In this document: positions 53,801 through 64,000 of the stretch, in pieces
How the letters are laid out: the number at the start of each line of letters is the position of its first letter
How positions within the stretch are numbered: the stretch's first letter is position 1
Assembly (NCBI GenBank): GCA_963575745.1
Contig: CAUYUJ010019101.1
Location: forward strand, 57,460-121,459
Direction: 5' to 3'
Length of the DNA: 64,000 nucleotides
Source of the DNA: Prorocentrum cordatum
Lineage: Eukaryota > Sar > Dinophyceae > Prorocentrales > Prorocentraceae
The notes under the pieces: generated by a model
Database searches by the model: none
Seen by the model: the letters and a program-made list of their open reading frames with translations, nothing else
What the model was told of the DNA's origin: nothing
Program-made: the position numbers and the translations under genes

Positions 53801-54879
53801 CCCACTTCCCTGACTGAAGCAATTCCTCTGGGCATCGTTCCTGGATGGGCTGGTGGGGCCACGCGAAACGTCTAGACTTTCACCTCCTAGCTACAGCCGG
53901 ACCTCGGCCAAAAGAACATCCTCAAACAACACGAAACACCTTGCTGGCCAAACCCCACAGAGCATCCAAGGGTACCCTCCCAAGGATGCATGAGAGCATC
54001 CAACAAGCCTGAACAAAAACGTTAAGGCACCCTCCCTGAACCGACGTCGATCTCATACATCGGCCCGACTGTAACGGCATGGAGAGAAACAACAGGCCAG
54101 CATGGAGGAGCAGCGGGATGAGGCCCCGACCCCAAGACGCGGAAGGGCAGAATCCACATGTTTCCCCACGGCACCGAGTCCAATCGCATGCGCGGTACAA
54201 TTCCAAATCAAGGGCGGGTTCGAGCAACTGGCTGCCCGATGCTGATAAAGAGGGGTCTTGCCGCTTCCCCCCCTCTTCAAAACGGCATTTTGAGCAGTAA
54301 GACTAGACTACCTCATTACATTGGGAATGAAGGTTAACGAGACGAATTCGGCTCCGGTGAGAAATACGGGGAGGAGAAAGGGAAGACGCAAGGATCACGG
54401 AAAGGCAGTTCGACGTTCCACGTTGTCGGACGTGTTCATTGGCTTTCGGCGGTTTTTCAGCTTCGGGGTGCTGTCCGACAGCTGCAGCTCGTCGAGAGCG
54501 TTCCAGGGGTGCCTGGATCGCCCCGAACGGCCGCAGGAGGCCCGAATTAATAATTCGGGCCAAAGAACCACCAACCGTCAGAGGCAACCTGAAAAAGGGG
54601 GTAATACGCAGCGCAATTAAACGAAAAGTATTAATAAGGACGAACTCATCACGAATCGTGAATCATAGTAGTGCCCTGAGTCTGACAGTGGCGACTGCCC
54701 TCACAAGCTCGCTCCAATTTTGGATGTTGGTGGGCGGTATTAAGCCCAACGGTAGGCTTCGGAAAGCATGCCAAGCCGTCCCGATTCCGACGCGCAACGC
54801 ATCCACTCTACAATTCTGACCTGCCGTCTGGGGTGCCACCGCTGCCGTCGCCAGAACGCCTCATTGGGTCCCGCCGACT
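53800..54879. other. No firm gene
   Basis: Moderate GC content. Frames such as 53922-54227 (minus, 101 codons, ending LDALWGLASKVFRVV) and 54321-54620 (plus) look protein-like, but no family is recognised. Confidence 0.3.
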
Positions 54880-55990
54880 CTCCGATCAGAGCTTGCCGTT
54901 GCGCTCGACGAGGTCCTCCTTGGCCGCCTTCTGGCGTTCGACCGCGCGCCCCCACTGCTTCGCGAGGTCCCCCTTCTTCCAGCCCGTCTTGGGCCCCGAG
55001 CCTGCGGAGCCAGATGTCGAAAAACGGGGGCAGGCGATCGATCGCCCTGGCGTTGATGACGGACACCAGCCTGGCCGTCCTTAGCATCGACACGGCCCTC
55101 TCCTGCTCCGGGGCCCCGTGGCCGAAGTCGATCATCTCCGCCTGGTCCTCGGGGCTGTCCTCCCCAGTGTTCGATCTGCCTGACTTCCATGTCACCGGCC
55201 ATCCCCGTGCCGCCCATCGCGGCGATGGAGAGCGGCGGGAAGATGATGACACGGCACGGTGCCTACACGTGCCCTCGCCCCTCTCAGACCACCTGCGGCC
55301 GCAGCTCTTGCTCACGCACCTACATTGGGCTTCGATGCCTACACCGCGCGGCGCGCCCGCTCCTTCGGCTCGACGGGGGCCGTCTTGCCGTGCGGGCACA
55401 CGTACATGATGTGAATCTATCCGCCGAGGGCGGTGGTGAAAGCTGCTGGAGCTCCTAGCCACTCGTCCCTCAGGACAGCCTCGCAGACGTCCTTCAACCA
55501 GATGTCGGTGCCACTGGGCCGTCCTTGTGTGTTCCTGAACTCCGCCTCTATGGCGCACTCGATGAACCTGGTCTGCTGCGATGGCGACTCCTTTTCCTGT
55601 TTGACCCCCAAGATAGACCATTCGGCCTTCAGGCTGTAGTCCTTATCGCCGTGCTGCGTGGTTCCGTGGCACCTGAAGCGCATGTAGCGGCATGGGCGCA
55701 AGGGGTCCAGAACTCTGTCGATGAGCGTCCGCAGAAACTCGCCGCCCATGGCCCTGGCGGCCTATTCGTGCACGACGACAGAGCTGATGCTCTGGAACCT
55801 TGGAAATCTCGCCACTCTCGCAAACCAAGACGAAGAGCGATGCAAAGCCGTGCTCCTCCTCACAGAAATGGAACGAAGCCGGGTTGATCGCGACTGCGTG
55901 ACCACCCGCGAATTTGCGCGTGCCGTCGACCTCCTTGACCAAGGGCGCCAACTTCATCTTGGAGGCGATCTCACAAATCGCGCGTCATCC
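54880..55990 (-). pseudogene. Broken gene of unknown family
   Basis: Reading the minus strand and changing frame where needed gives a continuous protein-like sequence. It runs from KMKLAPLVKEVDGTRKFAGG, NPASFHFCEEEHGFASLFVL and GGEFLRTLIDRVLDPLRPCR through EWSILGVKQEKES and MYVCPHGKTAPVEPKERARR. It then continues with IIFPPLSIAAMGGTGMAGD, MIDFGHGAPEQERAVSM and INARAIDRLPPFFDIWLRRL to a C-terminal KTGWKKGDLAKQWGRAVERQ and a TGA at about 54891. Lesions: an extra base near 55798; TAG at 55762-55760, 55419-55417 and 55341-55339; TGA at 55314-55312; a frame change near 55165; and an extra G in a GGGG run near 55000. Either a pseudogene, or a gene with introns and sequence errors. No family recognised. 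Confidence 0.6.
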
Positions 55991-56819
55991 TCGGACCTCT
56001 TGCCAGCCCTGTTCGCCCAATTACGAGCTCGGCGAGAGTCGAGAGGGGGGCTCTGCCAGCCTGGCGGCCACGCTCCCGTCCCGGAGGCTCGTGCGGAGCA
56101 TCGTCACGCGCTACCGACCTCTCTCCGCGGGCTTCCGCCTGGCGGCCCGGCTCCCGTCCCAGGGGGTCCTACGGAGCGCTGCCACGCTCTCTAGACCCTC
56201 ATGACCTTCAACTCGGAAGGATTTTGTGCCAGAGGGATCCAGCTGGTCGGCAGGCGGCGGCCCGGGGTGGCGCCGCGGCCCCGCGCGCCTGCCGTTGACC
56301 CCGTGGGGGGGTGGCGCCACCGCTTCGCGGCAGCACCGCCCGGGCCTTGGGCTCCTGTGCCCGGTGCCGTGCCGCGCGGCGCGGGTGTCGCGGCGCCGCC
56401 GCCTGGGTTCCAGGGCGGGGTGGCGAGCACAGGGCTCGCGGGCTCGTCCCGTGATGTTGGCGGCCGCTGGCGGCACACCCCTGGCCCTTCCGCCCCGTGC
56501 GGCGTCGTGTCCTCCGAGCGGCGCCGGCGCGGCCGCGCCCCAGCGCCAGCAGCGCCGCGGGTCGCTGGCCCTTCGGCTGGTGCGGTCGCTCGGGGGCTGC
56601 GCAGGATCCTCCCCCGCAGTCCGCCGCCTCGGGCTCCTCCGCCTCGCTTCCTCCTGCGCGAGGGCATGGCGGGCGCCAAGGAGGATGGATGAGCTTCTCG
56701 CTGCGCCGCGGCGCGGCGTCGGGGGCGCGGGCCCGGGGGCCAGCAGCAGCTCCCGACAGTGACTCAGGAGCGGCCGAGCGCCTGAGCCCGAAGGGCCACA
56801 GACGTCGGGCAGGGAAGAG
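55991..56819. other. GC-rich, no gene supported
   Basis: 56059-56190 contains an ~84-base tandem duplication (CTGGCGGCC...GCTCCCGTCCC...CGGAGC). The remainder is Ala/Arg/Pro-coding in all frames. Confidence 0.4.
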
Positions 56820-57245
56820 GAGACACATCCGTGATGGAACACGGGGCACCACGGGACACCACGGGACACCTGTCGATCTCACTATCGATCTCCCTGTCGA
56901 TCTCACTTTTTGGGGACACCGCGGGACACCACGGGACACCTCGGGGCACCACATCGATCTCAGTATCGACCTCAATATCGATCTCACTATCGATCTCACC
57001 CAATGGGACACCACAGGACACCACGGGACACCGCGGGACACCGCTAGGGCCACCGCCGGACAGACGGACGGACGGACGGGGGAGCAACATTTGTCTTGAC
57101 GCCCTAGCAACGGCGGACACCACGGGACACCGCGGGACACCACGGGACACCGCGGGACACCGCTGGGGCCACCGCCGGACGGACGGACGGACGGACGGAC
57201 GGACGGGGGAGCAACATTTGTCTTGACTTCGCCCTCGCAACGGCG
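56820..57245 (+). repeat. Nested tandem repeats (GGGACACCAC, ATCGATCTC, GGAC)
   Basis: 9-base GGGACACC(A/G)C units alternate with CTATCGATCTCA units. A larger unit (CACCGCTGGGGCCACCGCCG, (GGAC)n, GGGGGAGCAACATTTGTC) occurs twice, at about 57040-57117 and 57163-57244. Confidence 0.9.
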
Positions 57246-57377
57246 GGTTCATTCCTCTCGCGCGCCCACGCAGCTTCGCCTCGCCCGCACGCACGACACG
57301 AACGAATCGAAACGATTTCCCGGTTGGGGGTCTCCGTCCCACTGCGATCTCACCCCCCAACCTCCGATGCTCTTCCT

Positions 57378-57560
57378 CCTGCTCATCCTTATGATCCTCA
57401 TCATCATCATCATCATCGTCATCCTCATCCTTCTTCTCGGAATCACCATCATTCTCAGCATCATCATCAGCAGCATCATCACCATCGTCATGAGCATCAC
57501 CATCACCATCACCATCACCATCAACAACAACAACAACAACAACAACAACAGCAACAACAG
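57378..57560 (+). repeat. (CAT)n/(ATC)n and (CAA)n tracts
   Basis: Imperfect CAT repeats with a (CAACAA)n run at 57520-57552. Confidence 0.95.
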
Positions 57561-57614
57561 CATCAGCATTATCGTCTTCCGCATCCTCCCAATCTTTTCC
57601 TGATGAGTGTGTCA

Positions 57615-58430
57615 TCCCCGTCGCACCCCGAGGCCGGTCGAAAGGGCGGGCCCGGCGTTTCGCCCGCGACTGCCTCACCACGCATGGCCCGCGAAGCTTC
57701 GGAACTGGCAGCGGCTTCACAGACAGAGGGCGGCTCGCTTCCAGAACGCGGCTCTCGCCGGAGCGCCGCGCGCCCTTCGCCTGACAAACAGTGGCGAGGG
57801 CCTCGCGGATCGGGGGCGGGCCGTTCTCGAGCTGTGGCTCTCGCCGTGGTGCCGCGCACGTCCGCCTCCGAGACGTGCACGGGCTTCACGGATGGGGGGG
57901 CGGGTCGTTCTCAGTGTGGCCCTCGACGTCGCGCCGCGCACAAGCGCTGAAACAGCGGAAGGAGCTGCACGGACTGAGGGCGGCCCCTTTTGCAACATGT
58001 GGCTCGCGCCTCAGGGCCGCGCACACTCGCCCTGAAGCCTCTGCAAGAATCTCACGGGTTCCCATGGCCAGCGGGCCAGACATGCTGTCTTGGAGAGACT
58101 CAGGACTGCGAGGGCGCAAGAGTCACGTTCACTCGCAGTGCTGAAGTCCCAGGAACAGCGTACTGGCACAACTCCAGATCGTCAAGGCGCAACAGTCATG
58201 TCGATTCGTGGCGTTGGAGTCCCGAGAATGGTATATTGGCACGATTCAGGGTCCTCAGACGATTGTCTCCCGACGAGGCAGTTCCCTCTGTAGAAACAAT
58301 CCATTGTAGGGGCCTGTGAAGAGGGAGCTTGGAGGAAGGGTTTACTACAACATCGTTGATAGTCTTGGGTTTCCACTGCTCCTCCTCCTCCTCCTCCTCC
58401 TCCTCCTCCTCCTCCTCCTCCTCCTCCTCC
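57615..58430 (+). mobile_element. Composite repeat R7 with (TCC)n tail, locus 3
   Basis: Begins CGAGGCCGGTCGAAAGGGCG, then about five diverged ~88-base subunits with GCGCCGCGC and GTGGCTCTCGC words (57680-58040). The spacer (GTTGGAGTCCCGAGAATGG, GACGAGGCAGTTCCCTC, GAGGGAGCTTGGAGGAAGG) follows, and TTGGGTTTCCACTGCTCC leads into (TCC)n at 58377-58430. Confidence 0.75.
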
Positions 58431-58499
58431 CGCTTACCCTCAGACTGCCCGCGCGCGCTTCCGCGCACGGGGAGAAGCGGACGAGGAGAAAAGAGAAGT

Positions 58500-58750
58500 A
58501 GGAGAAGGAAGAAGAGGGAAGAGGAGGGGGAAGGGGAGGAGGAAGAGGAGGAGAAGGAGGAAGGAGGAGGGAGGAGGAGGAAGTGGGAAGGAGCAGGAGG
58601 AAGTAGAACAGGGGAGGAGGAGGGGGACGAGGGGTATCACAGAGTGGGAGGGGGAGGGGGAGGAAGTAGGGAGGAGGAGGAGGAGGAGGAGGAGGAGGAG
58701 GAGGAGGAGGAGGGGGAGGAGGAGGAGGGGGAAAGGGATCAGGGAGGGAG
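58500..58750 (+). repeat. (GGA)n tract
   Basis: Imperfect GGA units. 58750-59630 beyond it holds no recognised gene; 59035-59080 repeats AAGCCGGATT(C/G)AGCGGGAT, and a GAGGGTCCTGCGTCC-like ~120-base segment (minus sense) recurs at about 59150 and 59265. Confidence 0.93.
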
Positions 58751-59629
58751 ATTGGGAGGAAGAGGATCGCCCTGCTCCCCCCAGCGCAGGGCCTTGCTGC
58801 CTCCGGCCCTGCCGCATCCTGCCACCGTCGTACGCCGGCGGCTCCCAGCCCATGCCCGAGGGCGGATGGGCGCCCCTGCGGGCGGGCGGGAGGGGGGAGG
58901 CAAGGTACAATCAGAGCGTTAGGAGGCAACTACTGGGAGGTTTTCGTCGGAAACACTAAAGAGGATCAAGCCCCATGTGGGAGCTGTTACGCCAGAATGG
59001 GCCTCGGACTGAGCAGGAGCAAGCCGGATGAAGCGGGATTCAGCGGGTTAAGCCGGATTCAGCGGGATCAAGCCGGATTGAGCCCGACTTCGAACCAGGG
59101 CCAGATCTGAGTTTGACCTCCCAGGAGTTGCATCCGAAAGAGCGGGTGTTCAGGACGGGTGGCCAGGACGCAGGACCCTCGGAGGCCGAAGTCGGGGTTT
59201 CCCTGGGGCGCCGGAGGCGCCCCTGTGGGCGGGCGGGGGAGTCGGGAGGTAAGGTGCAGCCAAGGCGGGTGCTGAGGACGGGCTGTGAGGACGCAAGACC
59301 CTTGGATGCCGAAGTTGGGTTTGTGCTTGGGGGGGCGGCAGGCGACCAGCGAAAACGGCAAAGGACGGGCCGCAGAGGCAAGGACACAGGGGTGCGGGTC
59401 CTTGGCGCGTTGACTGTAAGGTAAGTTCGCGGGGCGCGCAAGGGGGTAGGGGGAAGGGGGGGAACTTCTTGGAAGGAGCCTGCTTCATAAAAGGCGCCAG
59501 CCACACATCTGTAGACAAGGCCCGCGCCTTCTCAAAGCAGGGTGGCTTCTCAGAAGCCTTCCCCCCTCCCCCTGCCCTCCCTCTGCGCGCCGCCGAGTTA
59601 GGTAAGACCCTAAGCCGCCGCGAAGCCGC

Positions 59630-59710
59630 GAAGGAGGAGGAGGAGCAGGAGTAGGAGGAGGAGCAGGAGGAGGAGGAGGAGGAGGAGGAGGAGGAGGAGG
59701 AGGAGGGGGA
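59630..59710 (+). repeat. (GGA)n tract
   Basis: GGA units with AGC interruptions. Confidence 0.93.
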
Positions 59711-60189
59711 GCGGGGGAGGCCAGCTTGGAGGATGCGACTCTCCCGGTCGCCCTGACACGGGTCGGCCAGGCGGCCTCGGAGGCCCTCGGCATACTCGCA
59801 CGAAGGAGCGCGCCTCCCGGAGGGAGGCGACGAGGGGTCCGGCAGCGAGGCGGCTCTCTGTGGGCGTCGGGAAAGAAACGCACGATCCCGAACGTCCGGG
59901 AGCACTGCCCTCAGTGCTACTACAAGCAAACATTGTTAAGAATCGGCATGCAGCGCGGGGGGGGAGGAAGGGAGGGGCGGAAAGCAATTCGACAGTCGAG
60001 GCTCGAGGTTTGAAACATGTGCTAGACGGTTTGGGACCTAGAGCCTTTCTGGGCCTCCTGGGGCGCCCTTTTGTCCACGGCTGGGTCCGCCTCGAATTTG
60101 CGGCAAGAGCGCACCCCAGGAAAGGTCTGGGGTCGATCTCTGAGGAGAAGGAGGAGATGGAGGAGGAGAAAGTAAGGAGGTTGGGTATG

Positions 60190-60755
60190 GAGGAGGGAGG
60201 AGGAGGAGGAGGAGGAGGAGGAGGAGGAGGAGGAGGAGGAGGAGGAGGAGGAGGAGGAGGAGGAGGAGGAGGATGGAGGAGGAGGAGGAGGAGGACCAGT
60301 CAAAACCCAAGAGTCATCAAGGATGTTAGAACTAACCCTCCCACCAAGCTCCCTCTTCATAGGCCCCTACAACAGTTCATTTCCATTGAAAGAACTGCCT
60401 CGTTGGAAGACAACCGTTTGAAGATCCTGAAGAATGCCAATACATTGTTCTCAGGATCTTAACGCCACGGATCAACCTGACTGCTGCGTCTTGACGATCT
60501 GGAATTGTGCTCGAACGCCATTTTTGGGACTTCAACACCGCGAATCATCATAACTGTGGTGCCCGCATAATCCTGAATAATTCCAGAACGCCATTTCTGG
60601 TACGTTGATCATGGGAACCCGTGAAACTCTTGCAAATGTTTCAAGCGAATGTGCGCGGCGCTAAGGCGGGAGCCACATGTTGAAAAGGACCCGCTCTCAA
60701 TCCATGGAATTCTTGCAAATGTATCAAATGAATGTGCGCGGCGCTAAAGCGAGAG
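60190..60755 (-). mobile_element. Composite repeat R7 with (TCC)n tail, locus 4 (inverted)
   Basis: On the minus strand: about two subunits (60755-60600, GCGCCGCGCACATTC), the spacer (GATCCTGAGAAC, GAGGCAGTTCTTTC, GAGGGAGCTTGGTGGG), then TTGGGTTTTGACTGGTCCTCC leading into (TCC)n at 60297-60190. It is shorter at the 5' side than loci 1 and 3. Confidence 0.75.
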
Positions 60756-60756
60756 C

Positions 60757-60990
60757 AGGAGGAGGAGGAGGAGGAGGAGGACAGAGGAGGAGGAGGAGGA
60801 GGAGGACGAGGAGGAGGAGGAGGAGGAGGAGGAGGAGGAGGAGGAGGAGGAGGAGGGAGGAGGAGGAGGGAGGGAGACAAGAGGCGGGAGGAGGGAGGAT
60901 GAAGAGGCGGGGGGAGGGAGGAGAGGAGGGAAAGAGGAGGGAGGGAGGAGGAGGGAGGCGGTGGAGGGAGTGGCAAGGGGAGGAGGAGAA
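60757..60990 (+). repeat. (GGA)n tract
   Basis: Imperfect GGA/GGGA units, directly abutting R7 locus 4 on its other side. Confidence 0.93.
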
Positions 60991-61185
60991 GGACGAGGGG
61001 GATGGGCAGGAGCCAGCAGGTTGAGCGGGGCAAGGCGGGGTTTGCGGCCGACGGGCCCTGCCGGCCCTGGCGAGCCGGGCCGCCACCGAGGGCCGCACCA
61101 CCCTCGGAGCCGAGCCCAGAACCAAGGCGGCGCCGGCCCGAAGCCGGGCCACTCGGGGGCGACGACAGAGGCGAACCCAGACCCC

Positions 61186-61362
61186 CTCGAGTCATGAACA
61201 AAAAGAAGACGGGCAATGTCTTGGTATTTTCGGCCTGTGGGAGCCCCCACCGGGCCACGGGACCGTCAAAAAGGACTCGGGATGAGAAACCGGTCCTGGG
61301 GAAGGGGTCCAGACTATTGGGGGTCGACGTCATGACAAAAATCATGACGTCGGGGGTCTGGG
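61186..61362 (+). repeat. Hairpin-ended repeat (R1), best copy
   Basis: 177 bases from CTCGAGTCATGAACAAAAAG to a right end with a perfect 10-base stem: GACGTCATGA at 61326-61335, loop CAAAAA, TCATGACGTC at 61342-61351. It is collinear with copies at 19084, 21476, 22385, 26529-26885 (broken) and 16945 (partial). Confidence 0.82.
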
Positions 61363-61959
61363 AAGAGTGACCCCAAGCAAGAGTGACCTCTAGCGCTCGG
61401 CTTAAAGGATTGCGAAGGGCCCAAATCCAAGCGCGCGGGCCAGTGCTGGGGCCACCCCTGTGAGCCCGCACCAAAGGTCACCCCGGCGAAAGGTCACGCG
61501 TACGCGTAGCCGATCATGGCAGAAAACGGCCTTGAAGGGGCCCTTTAGGTCCCATTTCGGGCCCCTAAGAAGGGCCCCCGAAAGGACCCTCCAGGGCCCT
61601 TCCACCCGCCCTCCCTTCAGGTCGTCCCCCATTACGAAACCGATCACATCTACGCCCTCAAGGTCTGGGTTCGGGGGCGCAACCCCACGGATGCGCGGTC
61701 GTGTGGATACGTTCCGCGCGGGGCTTCCGCGACAAAAACGCCCCGTGTCCAGGGGGTCGCGGCCAGGGAGAGGGGAACTTCAATCGTGGAGCGGCCATAG
61801 CTATCACCGCCACTGTCATCAGATAAGTAAGCATCCAGGGTCTGAAGCCTCCTGGCCACAACTCCTTGGCCAACGCCCCCGCCGTTGTTTCCAGCCCACG
61901 AGTTCCTTCGTCAGGGCCAGAAGCCTCTTGGACGACCCGAGATAGAAGGACGGGGAGAA

Positions 61960-62280
<321 letters not shown>

Positions 62281-62699
62281 GAGGGAGGAAGGAAGCATGA
62301 GTAGAAGGGAGGAAGAGGGAGGAGGCCAAAGGCTGCGTCAGGAGGAAGCTCCACCGCCCGAAGTGCGCCAGAACTCTGGCGTCGCCATATTTGTCACAGC
62401 AGGGGCCCCCAGAGGAGGTCAGCACCCTGCTCCCCGGGACCAGTGCTTCATCCCGAGCCGTCTCTGTTTGACGGCACCGGGTACACGGTGAAGGCCCCCA
62501 AAGACCGCAGATCGCCGAAAGCTTCCAATCGCGTCGTGATGGGGTCCGGGAAGGAGAAGGGGGAGAATGGAGCGACCAAGACTGAAAGCGGAAAACCTTG
62601 ATCATCGTCCATCTCGGTCAGCGTCAATATGTGCATCATTCCCGCGAATCGGCGGCGGCTGGCGTGGACCATGACCAAGATCGTGGTCGATAAGATCCC

Positions 62700-64000
62700 G
62701 CGATATCTAGGTCATGGTCAGTGTGCTGCTTCCGTATGCAAAGCCTGGAATGGAGCGCGCAAGCGGCCTACAGTCAAAAATGGTAGTACGGATGCACGAT
62801 AAGGGCGCAAGACCCTTGGACGCCCATGCCGAAGTTTTTTCGAGCGGGGCTGGCTCTCGAAAGGAGTGGACCGAGGAAGCAAGGACGTCAAACAATCCAT
62901 GGCATGGCGACCCATCCTTACTATCGGTTTCGATTGCACTACTCTGGCTGGATTTTCAATACATTTCTGGAAACCTGAGCACTACCATTGTTTTGTACGA
63001 GTGTATCGCGCAGCGCCACCTGGCAAGAAACCGAAACAAACCCCGTTCAACAAAAACAACGAGGCGCTGCCCGTTTGCAGGTGGCGCCCCAGTCACTGTG
63101 GCTCCAGCAGAACGTGTGGGGTGCAGCGACACGGGCGACACCTGCGCGCAGACTGCGAGTTGTTCGGCGCGCAGAAACGGCACGTACCACATCGGCCCCA
63201 TGAAGTGCGCAAGCCGCAAGGGCCGCAAGATCCAGATGGCCGTTTTTGTTTTGACAGCGCGCGGAGTCGTCGCGTAGCAGCGTGCGCAAGCCAGAGGATG
63301 CTAAAAAACACGCTCTCGAGGATGCGTCGGGGAGCCCGCCGGAGCAAACAGAGGGCAAGGCATCAAGGAACCTCCGATGTGGACTCCCGAACTCGGCACG
63401 GATATCCTCCTCCACCAGCATGGGACGCATGGGATGCGGGGGGGGCCGCATGGCCCTCCTGGAAACCAACCCCCGTTGCAAGTCGGCCCCACGCCGACCG
63501 GCCGAGCAGCAAGGGGAGTAAGAGCCGACCAGACCAACCAGCCAGCCAGCCAGCCAACGAACCAACCAACCAACCAACCAACCAGATCCCATACGCATGC
63601 GTATATGATATTTTGTCTGCACGTCCCGCGGTGAGTGTCTGAGTGGCAGCTGGCGACTGAGCGCTCCCTAGCGGCTCCCCTTTGGGGTGCCCGGGTAACA
63701 TGTCTGATACACCGCGATTGCCGTAGGACTCCGAAAGGAAAGGGTCCATGGCCCATGGGTGCCAAGACCAGCGTTTCCCTTGAAACATCCCAACAATCGG
63801 GCTGCGAACGGGCAAATGTAGCACCCCGTTGTGGCTACCCGCTAGCGTGCCCCACTGCTGCGTATAAAGTATCTGTGAACATTCGCGGGCTGAGCGTGGT
63901 GGGCCCCTTTGCGAGTGAGTCTCAGTGCGGGTGGGTCTGAGTGCGAGTGAATCTGAGCGCGGTGGAGTCCGAGCTCGGATCATAAGCCCGAGACTGTGCC
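62700..64000. other. No firm gene; microsatellite at 63535-63582
   Basis: A plus-strand frame at 62714-63277 (187 codons) has balanced composition but no recognised domain. 63535-63582 is (CAGC)n followed by (CAAC)n. 63905-63960 repeats GTGAGTCTCAGTGCGGGTGG-like words about every 20 bases. Confidence 0.35.

Noticed and set aside
54150-54245. Possible tRNA around GGGTTCGAGCAACT
   Set aside because: No matching acceptor, D or anticodon stems could be drawn.

Overview
This window looks like nuclear DNA from a dinoflagellate with a GC-rich genome (something like Prorocentrum; the genus is a guess). The signs are very sparse coding DNA, long (TCC)n/(GGA)n and (GT)n tracts, decayed LINE retrotransposons of the dinoflagellate type, small AT-rich inverted-repeat elements in GC-rich surroundings, and one multi-exon gene whose introns appear to use GT or GC donors. 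No bacterial features, rRNA, tRNA, CRISPR array or spliced-leader RNA gene was seen. A 100-N assembly gap (43901-44000) lies inside a (TCC)n tract.

Layout. 1-2275: low-complexity and unassigned sequence. 2276-12230: a LINE on the minus strand (LINE-1: pentanucleotide 3' tail, RNase H, reverse transcriptase, endonuclease, coiled-coil ORF1). Behind it are a ~350-bp repeat also present at 2276-2640, a ~600-bp tandem duplication, and an unrecognised ORF. 12430-18200: microsatellites, a LINE C-terminal fragment and two short inverted-repeat elements. 18211-22368: a minus-strand multi-exon gene for a DUF1295/steroid-reductase-like membrane protein, its introns loaded with mobile repeats. 23061-24740: a 140-bp satellite followed by an 89-bp tandem repeat. 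25134-26435: a 1.3-kb (GT)n-type tract. 26.4-34 kb: GGA/TCC tracts and dispersed repeats. 34219-35300: one LURP-one/tubby-like gene and a second, upstream coding segment. 36-38.4 kb: degenerate tandem repeats and a satellite of roughly 85 bp. 44089-50556: a second LINE on the plus strand (LINE-2). 50.8-53.8 kb: simple repeats. 54880-55990: a broken minus-strand gene of unknown family. 56.8-64 kb: more repeats, including two copies of a composite repeat that ends in (TCC)n.

How the parts relate. The two LINEs share one architecture: ORF1 with a CxxC zinc motif and coiled coil, then ORF2 with APE-type endonuclease, long linker, reverse transcriptase, RNase H and a C-terminal cysteine motif. Both are damaged: each has one in-frame TAG and one frameshift. 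Most of the remaining sequence belongs to at least eight dispersed repeat families with two or more copies here. The most interesting is a composite repeat whose (TCC)n tract always starts at the same point, which suggests the trinucleotide arrays are part of a mobile unit. All repeat relationships were found by eye and need alignment.
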